Translations under genes and position numbers: made by a program
Shown here: positions 1 through 11,084 of the stretch, piece by piece
How positions within the stretch are numbered: the first letter of the stretch is position 1
How the letters are laid out: every line of letters begins with the position of its first letter
The notes under the pieces: generated by a model
What the model was told of the DNA's origin: nothing
What the model saw: only the letters and a program-made list of their open reading frames with translations
The model's database searches: none
NCBI RefSeq assembly: GCF_902686445.1
Contig: NC_062224.1
Location: forward strand, 47,181,156-47,245,155
DNA from: Sciurus carolinensis
Lineage: Eukaryota; Chordata; Mammalia; Rodentia; Sciuridae
Direction: 5' to 3'
Length of the DNA stretch: 64,000 nt

Positions 1-603
1 GACTCCTTTAAAACCACTGAGATTTGATGTGGTGTGTTTCTCAAAATACCCAATGAATTTAAGTCTCTTCACCCTTCAAGTTTTAAGGCAGTATTACTGA
101 TACCTATGTACATTTTAAATAAGACTAATACAATGCAAATTAATGCATTACCCCAACCCTGTATTACCCCAACTTAGGAAATAAGCACTACTAAACATCT
201 TTACACATTCCTTTCCTAGACTAATTATGATCTGAAATGCATTATCACTTTCTTACTTCCCTATAATTTTATCAAAATTTTATGTATCCCCAAATAATAA
301 ATGTATGGCTTAGTTATTCTAATTTTTAATCCTTATTGTACTGTGTGGATTAGATTTGGTACAAAATTATGTTTTTGAGATTCCCATATTGATTGAGAAT
401 TTTTTTCTTTCCCTGATAAATTATCCTCTATTTCTTTTATTTGTTGCCTTTTGCATGAATAAAATCCAATGTTAATGAATAAATTTCATTCTCCTTCCAA
501 ATCAAAGGATTTAGGATGACTTAACACTAGTCTCTCTACTCATAATTCCATGCTATTGTTTTCCTGCAATTTTTGTTTAATTTTTGTTTGTTTGTTTATT
601 TGT
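1..603. other. AT-rich unique DNA, no feature recognised
   Basis: This AT-rich stretch has no reading frame of note, no repeat family that I recognise and no RNA-like sequence. It ends in a T-rich run (about 570-603) that abuts the composite SINE and is probably that element's oligo(A) tail seen from the other strand. Confidence 0.5.
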
Positions 604-772
604 TTTGGTACTGGGGATTAAACCACTGAGCTACCTCCCAACCCTTTTTATTTTTATTTTTTATTTGAGACAGGGTCTCTCTAAGTTTATGAGACTGGTC
701 TGGAATTTATGGTCCTCCTGCCTCAGTCCTCCAAGATTCTGGAATTACAGGTGTGTGCCACTATGCTGGGCA
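604..772 (-). mobile_element. Composite ID/B1-like SINE
   Basis: Read on the reverse strand this begins with a B1-like (7SL-related) arm, seen on the plus strand as CTCCTGCCTCAGTCCTCC followed by GGAATTACAGGTGTGTGCC. It is followed by an A-rich linker and an ID-like tRNA-derived arm (plus strand: GGTACTGGGGATTAAACC). The same dimer recurs at 3529, 19023, 24726, 41096 and 57685. It is noncoding and mobilised by L1 machinery. The two arms and their order are seen directly; the family assignment is from memory of rodent SINEs. Confidence 0.85.
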
Positions 773-919
773 TTGTTCAGGAATATTTAACTTCATACAT
801 TGCACATTATCTTGGTTCCTACAGTCTGATGTTTATTAGATTTTCCCCCAGGATTTCCCACACTTATTCACCCATCTTTCTTGTATCTCAGACCTTCTGA
901 TTGTGATCATTTCCTTCTT

Positions 920-1570
920 CTAAAAGTCTATATTTTAGAGTTTTTGAGATTCTGTTTGTGGCAATTATCTCAGGTTTTGTTTTTCTAGAAACATCTCTGT
1001 TTTACTCTTTCTCTCAAAGATGGTTTCTCTGGGCAGCCAATTCCAGGTTAATAGTCGTGTCTCAGCATTAGTATTGAAGATATTAATCTATGGTTTTCCG
1101 CCTTCCACTTTTACTGGTGAGAAGTTAGCTACTCATTTTATTTGCATCTTTTGAACATCGTCTGTCTTTTCTCTGCAACTATTTTAAGGACATTTTAATT
1201 TTGATATTTTTAAGTTTAATGTTTACGTAAAGATGAATTTAAAAACTTCTGCTCGAGATTTGCTGAATACTTAATATCAGTTTTCAAAATCCTCAGTCTT
1301 TTGCTTTCCAGAATTGCTTGTCTCCTACTTTCTTTGTTAATTGCTTTTCTGAACTATGACTCAGTGTAACTGTATGTTGGACCCTCTCTGCTATATGTAG
1401 TTTCTATTATTTTCTTTTAAAAGTTTTTGCCCTTCTGTGGTATATTCTGGACAATTTCTTCAGAAATATCTTTCATTCCATTAGTTTGCTCTTTAGTTAT
1501 GTCTAATCTGGTGTTTATTCTTCAGTTTTTATTTATTTTATATGATAATTGCAATGGTTAGAGTACTTTT
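920..1570 (-). repeat. Probable ancient L1-lineage remnant
   Basis: The plus strand carries a diverged series of T-rich phrases (feature-like islands around 990-1130 and 1300-1520) resembling old mammalian L1 internal sequence in reverse orientation. No reading frame survives. Divergence is high, so both the family and the boundaries are tentative. Confidence 0.35.
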
Positions 1571-1994
1571 TAGATATGATTCCATTGTTTTTTCTTTCTG
1601 ACCATTCTTTCTCATGGTGTCCTGTTTTCTTATGCACTTTATAATTTTTGAATGTGTGCTTGTGCTAATTGAAACTCTACTGTAGGGATTATTTAAGACC
1701 TAGTTGGTTCAAGAGTGGATATTTCCAGAAAGTATTTATGTTTGCTTCTGCCTGGCACTAAGAATGTTATCAAACCGAATCCATATTAAATTAAAAGTCT
1801 CTTCTTGTTGGATTTCAGACTGTACAAACATTTCCCACTGATTGGTCAGTGGTTATGATATTCAGGAAGAAATCTTAAAATTGACATATAAAAATCGTAC
1901 ATATTCATAGATACAGTGTGATTAACACAGGTGTACAATATGTAATGACCTAATCGGGATCAGCTGACTTATCTCCTCAAGTATTTATTATTTC

Positions 1995-2042
1995 TTGCAC
2001 ATGCTAAGCGATAGCTCTACCATTGAGCCATAACCCCAGCCC
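1995..2042 (-). mobile_element. Truncated ID-like SINE
   Basis: The plus strand shows GCTCTACCATTGAGCCATAA followed by CCCCAGCC, the reverse complement of the tRNA-derived ID 5' half. It lies inside the old L1 3' UTR, whose similarity resumes downstream near 2080, so it inserted after the L1. Confidence 0.7.
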
Positions 2043-2283
2043 TAGTTGTACTACTGATGCCAGTTTTTTACTGATCTTTTAGAAGAAACCCTTTCTCCTA
2101 CTTTTTTTGAAATATGCCCTACATATTCATTATCTATAGCCACACTTATGTGAAATAGCACACCAGAATTTATTTCTCCTACCTAACTGTAACTTAGTGC
2201 TCAGGGATCAGTTTTTCCTCCTCCTTCCTCCTCTCCTCAACCTCTGGTATCCACCATGCTACTCGAGTGAGGTCAATTTTTTA

Positions 2284-2414
2284 ATTGGTTCTTCTTAGTT
2301 ATTCATAACAGTAGAGTCCATGTTGATATAATGATACAAGTACGGCATACATCTTATTCTAATTAGGACTCCAGTCTTGTGGGTATACAGGATGGTGAGA
2401 TGCACTATGGTGTA
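2284..2414 (-). mobile_element. Short L1 3'-end insertion inside an older L1
   Basis: About 130 bp resembles the sciurid L1 tails at 45585 and 49090 (ACAGTAGAGTCC, then a GGATGGTGAGATGCACTA block). It is bracketed by near copies of GGTCAATTTTTT (about 2271) and GATCAATTTTTT (about 2416), a probable target-site duplication. Removing it restores the continuity of the older L1. Confidence 0.55.
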
Positions 2415-2821
2415 AGATCAATTTTTTTTAAGACTCCACAAATGAGTGAGATCTTGCAGTACTTGTCTTTTTGTGCCCTGGCTTATTTCACTTAATGTCC
2501 TCAGGTTCCATCCACATTGTCACAAGTGACAGTGTCTCTTCTTTTATGACTGAATACTCTTCCACTGTGTATATGTGATTTTCTTTACCAGTTCATCTGT
2601 TGATGGGTTCTTAGGTTGTTTCCATATCTTGGCTATTGTGAATAATTCTACACCAAACATGGGCGTATAGGCAGATGTCTCTTCAACAGACTGAATTCCT
2701 TTCCTTTGGATGTACACCCAGTAGTGAGATACAGGATAATATGGTAGGTTTATTTTTAATTTTTTGAGATGCCTCCATACTGTTTTCCATAGTGGCTGTA
2801 TCAGGGAGAATTTTTAAACAT

Positions 2822-2897
2822 CCAGGGTGGGTGTGTAGCTCAATGGTGGAGTGCATGCCTAGCATAGATGAGGCCCTGAATTCAATTCCCAATGCCA
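2822..2897 (+). mobile_element. ID-like SINE
   Basis: This is a plus-strand tRNA-derived ID element. GTGTGTAGCTCAATGGTGGA has the form of a pol III A box, and TTCAATTCCC has the form of a degenerate B box. It lies just outside the end of the L1 similarity. A short A-rich tail is not obvious. Confidence 0.75.
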
Positions 2898-2899
2898 CA

Positions 2900-3454
2900 C
2901 TAATGGGTCTGAGAAAGTTCCACAGCTAAAGCAGAAATAGACCTATTTATTTGCTCTCTGCACTGGTGAGCTAGACCTTTTGTATTTTTATTTTTATTTT
3001 TTTGCTTTCTCACTTCCACTCTTCCCTGCATCTGTGTTTTGGAGGATGGGGGGACATTCATTGATTTGGTTCCCTTTCAAATGGTACTTATTTCCTATAT
3101 CCCTAAATGAAGCTCTTCTGATATGGTTAAGAGGTTGTTAGATATTTCTTGATCAGTCACAGCATCATTGTTAACTTGCCTCCTTGAACTTGAACTTGAA
3201 CTTCTGTTTTGTTCTTGTGGAAGCTTCTTAATTTATAATTAATTAATTCAATTTATTAATATGAAATATCAAATTTTATATTTGATCTAAAATGTTTAGG
3301 TTCCATAACAGATTTTCCTAGAAGCTGAATTCATTCGATTTTATAATCTGCTCTAGAGTCTTGTATGGTGCCTTTTGCATGGGAGGCCTTTATGCATGTT
3401 CTAAAGGAATGTGTGATTCTGTTTTCCCCTATCATGTGAATTGCATCTATTTTA
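2900..3454. other. Unique DNA with a small TTGAAC tandem
   Basis: No gene or recognised repeat. It includes three perfect copies of a TTGAAC hexamer around 3183-3202 and an AT-rich segment at 3228-3290. Confidence 0.4.
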
Positions 3455-3528
3455 GCTCCAAGCACTTTTTTTTTTCTTTTCTTTTATGTTTGCTTTTCTT
3501 TTTTCTGTTTTCTTTTCTTTTCTTTTTT
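3455..3528. repeat. T-rich polypyrimidine tract
   Basis: A run of T with interspersed C (TTTTCTTTTC units) directly precedes the minus-strand SINE. It is probably the expanded oligo(A) tail of that SINE seen on the opposite strand. Confidence 0.6.
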
Positions 3529-3705
3529 TGGTACTGTGAATTGAATCCAGGTTGCTCTACTACTAAACTATGTCCCTAACGCTTTTTGTTTTTTTATTTT
3601 GATACAGCGTCTCACTAAATTGCTAAGTCTGGCCTGGAACTTGGAATCCTCCTGCCTCAGCCTCCCAAATCACTGGGAGTATAGGCCTGCACCACAGTGC
3701 CTAGA
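3529..3705 (-). mobile_element. Composite ID/B1-like SINE
   Basis: This has the same dimer architecture as at 604-772. The plus strand shows a degraded ID arm (GGTACTGTGAATTGAATCC), a T-rich linker and the B1-like arm (CTCCTGCCTCAGCCTCCC, then GGCCTGCACCACAGTGCC). Confidence 0.85.
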
Positions 3706-3852
3706 TCAGTTCCATGCACTTGTAAGGGAAAATTTATAATGGTTGTTGAAGGAATATACAGGTCCTTTCCATATCTCTCTGCTGAGGGAAGTTTTGTACA
3801 GTAATTATTCTCAGAAACCTGTTTCATATATTAGTCATTCTTAGCTCTTTTT

Positions 3853-4010
3853 CCACATTTTATTGGTATATTATAATTGTACATAATGTTGGGATTTGTT
3901 GATACATATTCATATATGCACACAATATAACAATATAATTTGGCCATTATCATTCCTTTGTAGTCATCCTTATATTGACAAGCACCCATTCAGTCTAATT
4001 AACATCTCCT
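3853..4010 (-). mobile_element. L1 3' UTR fragment
   Basis: The plus strand reads TTTATTGGTATATTATAATTG, TACATAATGTTGGGATTTG and CATTATCATTCC, the reverse of the tail of old L1 3' UTRs such as that at 1858. It is short and noncoding. Confidence 0.45.
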
Positions 4011-5930
4011 CTCCAAATGTTAACCTATTTTCTTCATTTTGCCCTCTGTGATTATGGGGAACAGTTGATTGACAATTTTCTCATTAAAAAACAATTACAT
4101 CTTTAGATAACTAAATCATGGGTTAACATGACCCTTTAACATCTCTTTTCCAGACTCAGCAACCTCATTCCCCCAATGGTAGAGACTTAAATATATTTCA
4201 GTGTAAAATTGAATGTGAAATAATTAAAGCTTTATCTCGGACAGTTCTTTGTCATGGAATGTATTCTGGTAGAAATCGAGTATGTGCTTAGTGAGGACTT
4301 GGGTAGGTGGCTTGCCTGCCCAGCATCATTGTGCGTCATTAACTCCTGGGCACAACGGTTCAGGTAAGCCAGGAAAAGAATACAGTCTGCTATTGCTCTG
4401 TGGTCAGCCCTTGACAAGAGCTGCATCCAGATTCTGTGAAATCTGTGAAATGCCACACAACTCTTAGGGTTGCTCACCACTGCAACTTCCTGCTTTCTTG
4501 CCAACTATGCACATCTCTGAGACCTCAAGTGGCCTGGGGTATGTCTAGCCCCGAGTCCTGCACCCCCTAGTAAATAAGGAACTTGACCAGGGAGAGGTTG
4601 AAGGAAAAGCCTGTCCTTTATATTCCTCCTTGCTGAGGTTTTACCCCTAGCTGCTTATTTTGCAGTCATTCATTAATGAGTATTTGAGCAATGGTCATAG
4701 CATTTTGGGGGGCCCTGGGCAGCTATCAGATATGCAGAAATTTCCACAAAAATACAGTGACTGAGACGTCATTGAATAAAAGGTTCATTTAATTTTGCCT
4801 ATTCAATCAGATAACCACCCAACCCACTAGCAAGAATTAACCTCTTTGAAGTGCTTAGCTTTTTGCTTAGTTCCAAGACGAGTATGAAAAAAAAGATCCA
4901 GGCCTTGAATTCTGGAGAACACCTCTTGATAAATGAATTTCTGAAAAATAATTCATTCTTCAATTCAGCAAATAACTGTTGGGCACCAACTATGTGGTAG
5001 GCATTTAGGATACTGAAGTGACCCAGAGAGACATAGATTACTGCCCTGGGCAACATTTGTTCTAGTTGAGCACAACTACATTTTTCTATTAACGGAATTT
5101 GGTTTTTAAATGGCCCAAGGGAGACTGTTACTTAAGGAAACCCGAGAGTGAATTCTTTTGAAGAAGAAAAAGGAGAAAAAAAAAAAAAAAGACCCTTTCC
5201 AGGCCTGTGCCAGGCCTCCACTGGCGGTGGAGGGCAGCAGCAGGTGGGAGACAGGGGCCAGTGTTGGGGAACAGGTGGTTGAGAAGTAGGAGGAAAGGTG
5301 GCAGCAGGGGCCAGGCCGTGGGGGATCTGAGACTCCAATCCCAGTGTGTGTTCCATTGCCCCATAGGACTTCACTCACAAATCACAAACAAGATCAAATT
5401 AATAAGAATCTTAATGAAACCTTAAGTGCTGGAAACTTCTGACTGTGTGGGGCCTAATACGAGCATCCTGTTCATATACTCATGAAGCCAGCCCTGCACA
5501 GAGCTATTCACTTGTATGTTATATGGAGATAATATCTCTCTTGCTACCTCACAGCTCTGTTTTGATGGCCAAGTGAGGAGAGGAGGTGCTGTGAACATTG
5601 GAAAGTACAGCACGGTATTGATGTAAGACATGCCATCACTATAGTCCAGTTATACACACCAGCTACCCTCTTGGTTTACCACAAACCTCATGTGAGCATA
5701 AGGACTTAGATTCCAGTAGTAGATAATCCATTTCCCAATTATGGAGACAGGTACCATCACACAGTTCCTTTGTCAAGGGACCATGGAACACACCCTAGAG
5801 AAGTTCTAGGATTGGCCTTGCCTGTTTACCTCTGTATTCTTCTTTGATGTATTTTAGGAAAACTCCCCAAAGAGTTTTAAAACTTTTTATTGAAAGTTTT
5901 TTCATCTTGGGGAATGGCATATAGTAGTAG
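4011..5930. other. Mostly unique DNA with an A-run and a MIR/L2-like patch
   Basis: No gene was recognised. A patch at about 4958-5070 (CTGTTGGGCACCAACTATGTG onward) resembles the MIR/L2 3' core in reverse. An A-run lies at about 5161-5190, followed by a G-rich segment (5205-5330). Overlapping 80-90-codon frames at 5106-5378 come from base composition: they overlap in different frames and share no recognised motif. Confidence 0.4.
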
Positions 5931-5934
5931 TGAG

Positions 5935-6140
5935 TTAGACCTGGATTCGAATCCAGATTTACTGTGTCCTAGCTCTTGGGTCTTGAAAAAGTTAAATAAA
6001 TAAATCTATCTTCATTCAACATCAAATAGGTGAGATCTTAATAGAACTTTCTTCGAGGTTTCCTGTGGGATAGAACTGGGATGCTAAGGACTCCTTGCAT
6101 GGGCAGGCACATAGCAGTGCTCAGTAAATGTTAACTACTT
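5935..6140 (+). repeat. MIR SINE remnant
   Basis: The element begins near GACCTGGATTCGAATCCAG (tRNA-derived B-box region). A diverged middle follows, and it ends with GCACATAGCAGTGCTCAGTAAATGTTAAC-like sequence, the usual MIR 3' end. Old and noncoding. Confidence 0.7.
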
Positions 6141-7172
6141 TTCTCTTTGTAGGTTGGAGAGACTTGAAAAGTAAGTGAGATTGGGCTGGTTGTTTATTTG
6201 GTGGCTATCATTCTCAGCACCGAAGACAATGAAAAAGTTAAATCTGTCTGGTGGCCTCATGCACTTGAAACTCTCTACTCAGAAAAAAGTCTATGGGGAG
6301 GGAGGAAGAAAGTACATCTGAAACAATAAAATATCTTACTATGACCCAGTTGAAACTAACTTTCTATTGTTATGAAAAGGAACAGTCTGAACCTAAGAAA
6401 TACGTTCTGACCACTGTATGGTGTTGCTCTGAACTGATTTTTCTTCACTCTTTCATTTGCATACATTCTTCTGCTCTTAAAGTTTTCCATGAAAGTGTAC
6501 TGCATAGGAATTTAATAATCGTGGTCTAGGGAGTACTGCTTTTTGGCCAGGTTGTATGTGGAAATCATATTTTGCATGCTTGGATGTGCATAAGATTCTC
6601 ATGTGTGTGCTTCAGGATTAAATGTTATTGAGTCAAGAATTATCTTTGAAAAAAAATGGTAATAGAGATAACTCAAAAGTAAAGAGCCAAGTTTTCTCAG
6701 CGTCTTGACAAATATGTGATGCCATCTAGTGACGAGTTTTCAAAATGCAGGAACATGTCTGCATCTTCCAGATCTCTTTTTGTGGCCATAACATTGGAAA
6801 GGGGGAAAGATACAAGGATCCACCTTAGCTAAAGTCATGAAGCACCTCACAGAATCGTTGCCCCTGGAGAAGTCATGTGGCATATTCCTCTGTTTTATGG
6901 TCTGACTGCTTCTTAAACCACCCAGGGAGATGAATATCCATGAAAGCTTTGTTTGGAAGTTTTAACTTGTTTTGCATTTCATACAACACTTCTAAAAGGT
7001 GGACCCTTGACTGAGATTCTTTTTTTCTGAATTGCATTTGGGTAGTGATTATGAACCTTGAATAATCTAATTTTCTACCAAAACTCTTTTTGGGAAGTGA
7101 GGGTATGGGAAGGTATTGGAGAACTGCAAAACCAAAGTCAAAGTCAAATTTTATTTTTTCTTTCCCCCATCT
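6141..7172. other. Unique DNA, no gene recognised
   Basis: A minus-strand frame of 135 codons (6873-7280) and a plus-strand frame of 131 codons (7090-7485) overlap each other across a GT repeat. Neither shows a recognisable domain, signal peptide or start context. A CTCF-like motif sits at 6717-6733. Confidence 0.4.
6717..6733 (-). promoter_or_regulatory. Weak CTCF-like motif
   Basis: On the plus strand TGATGCCATCTAGTGAC matches the reverse complement of the CTCF core (RCCASYAGRKGGCRSYV) at 15 of 17 positions, including the GCCATCTAGTG core. Occupancy is unknown. Confidence 0.25.
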
Positions 7173-7235
7173 GTGTGTGTGTGTGTGTATGATAGAACAT
7201 AGCACATTTTCTGTCACTGATCTATATCCCCAGCT
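7173..7235 (-). repeat. Short (GT)n run and possible ID remnant
   Basis: About eight GT units (7173-7188) are followed by sequence ending CACTGATCTATATCCCCAGC, which resembles the reverse of an ID 5' end. The ID call is tentative. Confidence 0.4.
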
Positions 7236-7239
7236 CCTT

Positions 7240-8030
7240 GTCCCCTTATTTTTAATGCACAGACAGGAAAAATGTGCCACTTACTTGGTTTTTGAACTTG
7301 AGATGATGTTGGTGATGTGGTTTTCACTCTTACTCACTGATTCCTTAAACATGGACACAACCCAACACTGGGTATATCTGATAAATGGGAGCAACATCAT
7401 CCTTGCTTCCAGGCAACTTTTACAACAGATCCCTTTTTCAAAAGTTTGTTTGAGAAGTCATGTCATGCACTGTGATGGGCTTTGAAAAAGTGAAATAGAA
7501 CAGAATGCAAAAGCATGGTCTTGCCTGAAGATATGAGCAAATAGCAGAAGCATAAAGATTAGCCCCAGGAAGATGAGGCAGTGGAAAGGAACAGTGAAAT
7601 TACTTACTTTGGCAGAGAGAATGGGTTAGGAGAAAACACTAGTGTCCAAAATGAAAGTTGGAGCTCAGATAGGTGAGCAGAGCCAACCTACTGAGGAGTG
7701 ATGTGACTATCTACAGAGATGTTGGGGCTTCTCATGACTGGAGGAGATTAAAAATATGGCACCCCCAAGTATAATTTTTTTATATATTTTGAATTTGTTA
7801 TTCTGAGACACTACAGACAGGCTCAGTTCTGAAAAGTTCTGCTTTTAGTTAAAGTTCTACTTTTAAAAAGGAAACCTACTTTAGTACAAGTATGTTTATC
7901 AGGAAGAGGGCTGTTCCTACAACTTTTATTACCCAAGAGACTTTCATATGCCTGACAGGATAACCTCTATTCACCATATATTTCCTCTCTTTACCCTCCC
8001 ATAGCCTGTGTCTCTCCCACCCCAAACCCC
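7240..8030. other. Unique DNA, no feature recognised
   Basis: No repeat or gene was recognised apart from the end of a chance 131-codon frame. The right edge is a C-rich stretch next to the LTR boundary. Confidence 0.4.
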
Positions 8031-8399
8031 TGTTACGGTTTGGATATTAGGTGTCCCCTAAAAGCTCATGTGTGAGCTGATAGGGATTAACTGAGTGGTA
8101 ACTATAGGCTGGTAGGGTGTGGTTGGAGGAGGTGGGTCCCTGGGGGTGTGCCTTTGGGGTATATATTTTATCCTTGACGAGTGGAACTCTCTCTTTGCTT
8201 CCTGGTGAGATGTCTTGAGTCGTGTTCCTCCACCACACTCTTCGGCCGTCAGTTCAGCCTTACCTTAAGCCCCCAGAAACAGAGCCTGCTGTCTGTGGAC
8301 TGAAGCCTCTGAAATCATGAGCCCCCAAATGAACTTTTCCTCTTCTAATTGTGTTTGTCAGGTCTTTTGGTCACAGCAGCAAAAGAGCTGACTAAAACA
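8031..8399 (+). mobile_element. Solo MaLR-type LTR
   Basis: A 369-bp element starts TGTTACGGTTTGGATATTAG and ends AGCTGACTAAAACA, with the TG...CA termini of retroviral LTRs. The internal phrases (AAAAGCTCATGTGTGAGCTG, GGAGGAGGTGGGTCCCTGGG, CCTCTGAAATCATGAGCCCC) are typical of rodent MaLR (MLT1/MST/ORR1 group) LTRs. Flanks ACCCC and ACCCT could be an imperfect 5-bp target duplication. No internal retroviral sequence adjoins it, so it is read as a solo LTR. Related LTRs lie at 12045 and 16608. Confidence 0.85.
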
Positions 8400-8642
8400 C
8401 CCTCTTCCTTTCTATAGCTCAGGATGCTGCTTAGCTTTAATCATCCGACCCTTCTTCAAGTCTCTTGTTTTGTGGGATTCTCATGCATATGCATCTAATT
8501 GAAGTGGGTTTTCTCTTGTTAATCTGTCTTATGTCAAGTTAATTTACTGCAGCCTAGTCAAAGAATCTAGAAAGGTGGGTTCCTGGTCCCTGCAGAAACT
8601 TAGGAGTTGAAGGAGAATGGAGTCTTTACTCTTGATCCCTTG

Positions 8643-8680
8643 AACAATAATAATAATAATAATTAAAAAAAAAAAAACAC
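8643..8680 (+). repeat. (AAT)n plus A-run
   Basis: Seven or so AAT units grade into an oligo(A) tract. It is a simple repeat with no attached SINE body that I could recognise. Confidence 0.8.
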
Positions 8681-8742
8681 TGATCTGGAGTCCTTATGGG
8701 AATAGGAATGGTACAGATGGGCCTTGAATTAAATTTGTATTA

Positions 8743-9067
8743 CAGTGGTTCCCCAATATCCACAGCTGTAGTTGCAGTCAACTGTGGCCCAAAACTATTA
8801 AATAGGAAATTAAAAAAAAAAAAAAAATTTACAAATTTTAAATAAATTTTATTAGAATCAGAATATATTGTTATAATTGTTCTATTTTATTATTAGTTAT
8901 TGCTGTTAAGCTCTTACTGTGTCTCACTTAAAAATTAAATGTTATGACAGGTATGTATGTACCATGTAGAAAGAAAACACAGTACGTACAAGGTTCAGTA
9001 CTATCTGTGGTTTCGGGCATCTGCTAGGGATCCTGGAATGTGCTCCCATACATAAGGAGGATGACCA
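8743..9067 (+). mobile_element. Tigger/pogo-like nonautonomous DNA transposon remnant
   Basis: The left end CAGTGGTTCCCCAATATCCA and the right end (ATCCTGGAATGTGCTCCCAT, then a GGAGGATGACCA-like terminus) resemble the inverted ends of mammalian pogo-class elements. AAACTATTAAATAGGAAATT and GTACTATCTGTGGTTTCGGG are also typical. It is flanked by TA on both sides, matching TA-target insertion. No transposase remains, and the centre is an AT-rich filler with an A-run at about 8812-8827. Confidence 0.65.
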
Positions 9068-9270
9068 TATTTAACAAGTCCTTAGAAAGCCAATTTTCCT
9101 AAAAATTTGACTTTCCTATTTTCTCTATGAATTAAACTCATATTTGTCCTATTTAATTGTACCTATTTCTTCAAGCAAAATCTCATATCTTTTCTTACTT
9201 ACCTTTGGCCTATTTAATTTTCCCTTTCCCCAATAATGCTTATTCTTTATTCCAAGCAATGCAACATTGG

Positions 9271-9476
9271 AAAAGAGGATTATGACAAAGATATGTAAGC
9301 CGATTCGCTCAGGTAGTTAATGATTCTGGTTGTCAGGCAGCATTCACATTTCAAAGCCATTTTATTCCCTAATAACAACAAGTACAACAAGTAACATGAT
9401 GGGGTTCTTACCATGTGCTAGCCACATATCTATGTATTTTTGTTATCTGAATCCTGGACCAGAGGCCTGACTCTGG
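9271..9476 (+). repeat. Direct duplication, copy A (206 bp)
   Basis: This segment runs from AAAAGAGGATTATGAC to GAGGCCTGACTCTGG and recurs 899 bp downstream with seven substitutions and no length change by my count (about 96.6 percent identity). Five of the substitutions cluster in the first 60 bp. Flanking sequences differ, so the copied block is sharply bounded. It is noncoding, with no recognised family. Confidence 0.9.
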
Positions 9477-9800
9477 CAAGTAGTACTGTACCTTGTGTAC
9501 TAACAGCTAGGGAGGCAACTGATTCTTAGAAAACATAAATTGGGAGTCTGTGAAACTCCAATGAATCACCTGATTCATGGATGAATTGTGAAGAAGAAAA
9601 AGCAAATAAGGAGCTTGGAAGGCTCATTTCTTCCTGCTAGGGCCAGCCTCTGCGGACCTCTGAGGCACTGCTGACTAATCCAGGGCCAGCTACAAAGTAG
9701 GCACTTAGTACAGCTTGTTAAATGAAGTTCTATTGAAGGATCATATGCCTGAACAAAAGGGCACGGGGCATAGCATAAGCCAGCCCCATTTCAGTTGATT
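9477..9800. other. Unique DNA between duplication copies
   Basis: No gene was recognised. A short MIR-like phrase (ACAAAGTAGGCACTTAGTAC, about 9692) suggests a decayed MIR 3' end. Confidence 0.35.
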
Positions 9801-9965
9801 CTTGGTGGAGTAACCTTAGGCAAGTAATTCATCTTTGTCTAACTTAATTGCTTTATCTATGAAATGAAGATAATAAAAATATTGAAGTGGTGTTGGGGAG
9901 ATGAGAAATAATAAATGAGTACCTGGAATATACTAGGCAATTCAACAAATGATGTTAGTTATTCC
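9801..9965 (+). repeat. MIR SINE remnant
   Basis: TAACCTTAGGCAAGTAATTC corresponds to the MIR GACCTTGGGCAAGTTACTT core. An ATGAAATGAAGATAATAAAA segment and a 3' end resembling ATACTAGGCAATTCAACAAA follow. Confidence 0.65.
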
Positions 9966-10080
9966 GTGAAATTTGCAGACTGGAAATCTCTTTCAATTAC
10001 TATTAGTTGGACCTAACTCTCAAGATTCTTATCTTTTGGTGAACTAAGCTTTAATGAGGGTGCAGAATCTTCCCAGCTGC

Positions 10081-10153
10081 CCTACTGGGAATGGAACCCA
10101 GAGCTGCATGCGTGGTGGGTAAGCACTCTGCTGCTGAGCTGCATCCCAGCCCT
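10081..10153 (-). mobile_element. ID-like SINE
   Basis: The plus strand shows ATGGAACCCAGAGCTGCATG and AAGCACTCTGCTGCTGAGCT, then GCATCCCAGCCC, the reverse of a full ID body. It lies 16 bp upstream of duplication copy B. Confidence 0.8.
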
Positions 10154-10169
10154 CTGGTGCAGATTTGAA

Positions 10170-10375
10170 AAAAGAGGATTATGACAAAGGTATCTAAGCT
10201 GATTTGCTCAGGTAGTTAGTGATTCTGGTTGTCAGGCAGCATTCACATTTCAAAGCCATTTTATTCCCTAATAACAATAATTACAACAAGTAACATGATG
10301 GGGTTCTTACCATGTGCTAGCCACATATCTATGTATTTTTGTTATCTGAATCCTGGACCAGAGGCCTGACTCTGG
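10170..10375 (+). repeat. Direct duplication, copy B (206 bp)
   Basis: Second copy of the 9271-9476 block, in the same orientation and the same length. Its left boundary lies just downstream of an ID SINE that is absent from the copy A flank. Its right boundary diverges at once from that of copy A. Confidence 0.9.
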
Positions 10376-11084
10376 GAGTCCCAACAAATTAGTTCCAACC
10401 ACTTACCCTAAAAACAGAACAGTAAAAAGTAATGTTGAAAAGCAGGAAAGAGCTTTAATCATCATGGTCATATTGTGGTGGTAAGACAAGATCAAAGGTT
10501 TCAGTCTCAGTCTTTGTTCAGGACACAAGCATGAGCCTTCTGATTTGAATGGAATAAGAACTGGGGAAGAGGGTGAGGTATGCATGATTACACAGTCTTG
10601 GTCAAACTGTGGTCTGGTTGATTGTTATTTCAGTTCTGGTTCTGTAAGGTGGCTACAGTGAACTCCTTAACACTTGAGGGGGCAATTTTAATTTACTGTT
10701 TAGAATGTTTATCTACAAACCTGTATCCCTGGAAGGGGGCAAGTCAGTTCCCATGAGGGTATTGCTCCTGCTGAGGGGGAGGGTGTCACCCTGAGTGATA
10801 TGTCTGCAGGTCTTTGCTGCTCCTTGAGGGAGAGGACAGGTTAGGTAAATTTAGGACTAATAAACATTACCATTTTTAGATGAACTTTCCCTAAATAATC
10901 ATTTAATCATTAATCATTAATGGGTCTACTTGCAGAACTGAGAGGAATCTGAAGAAAGATTAAATAATAAAGGCAGAGATGCCAAGCTTGACCCTGCTTG
11001 ATCTACTGGGCATCTGCAGGCCCAATGAAGAGTCAGTGCTTTTAGTAAAAGCAGCTTCAAATTCTCAGTTATATTTTGGTCCTC
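10376..11084. other. Unique DNA, no gene recognised
   Basis: No domain-bearing frame and no repeat family was recognised. Small palindromic AT steps (ATCATTTAATCATTAATCATTAAT, near 10897-10920) are present. Confidence 0.4.

Larger units (their letters stand above)
1858..2815 (-). mobile_element. Old L1 3' end, interrupted by an ID SINE and a younger L1
   Basis: In reverse orientation this runs from the 3' UTR (plus strand: ATTGACATATAAAAATCG near 1880) through the CCTCTGGTATCCACCATGCT block at 2241-2260 and into the end of ORF2 (GGCTTATTTCACTTAATGTC at about 2480, GTTCATCTGTTGATGGGTTC at about 2592). The old element is split by a truncated ID at about 1995-2042 and by a small L1 tail at 2284-2414. 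It is heavily diverged and has no usable frame. Confidence 0.75.

Noticed and set aside
2822..2897. A tRNA gene
   Set aside because: The A- and B-box-like motifs belong to an ID SINE; the sequence does not fold into an obvious full cloverleaf and recurs through the window.
5106..5425. Four overlapping 72-90-codon frames
   Set aside because: Multiple frames open at once over a G-rich and A-run segment indicate base composition, not coding.
6873..7485. Opposed 135- and 131-codon frames
   Set aside because: They overlap on opposite strands across a GT repeat and share no recognisable protein motif; consistent with chance.
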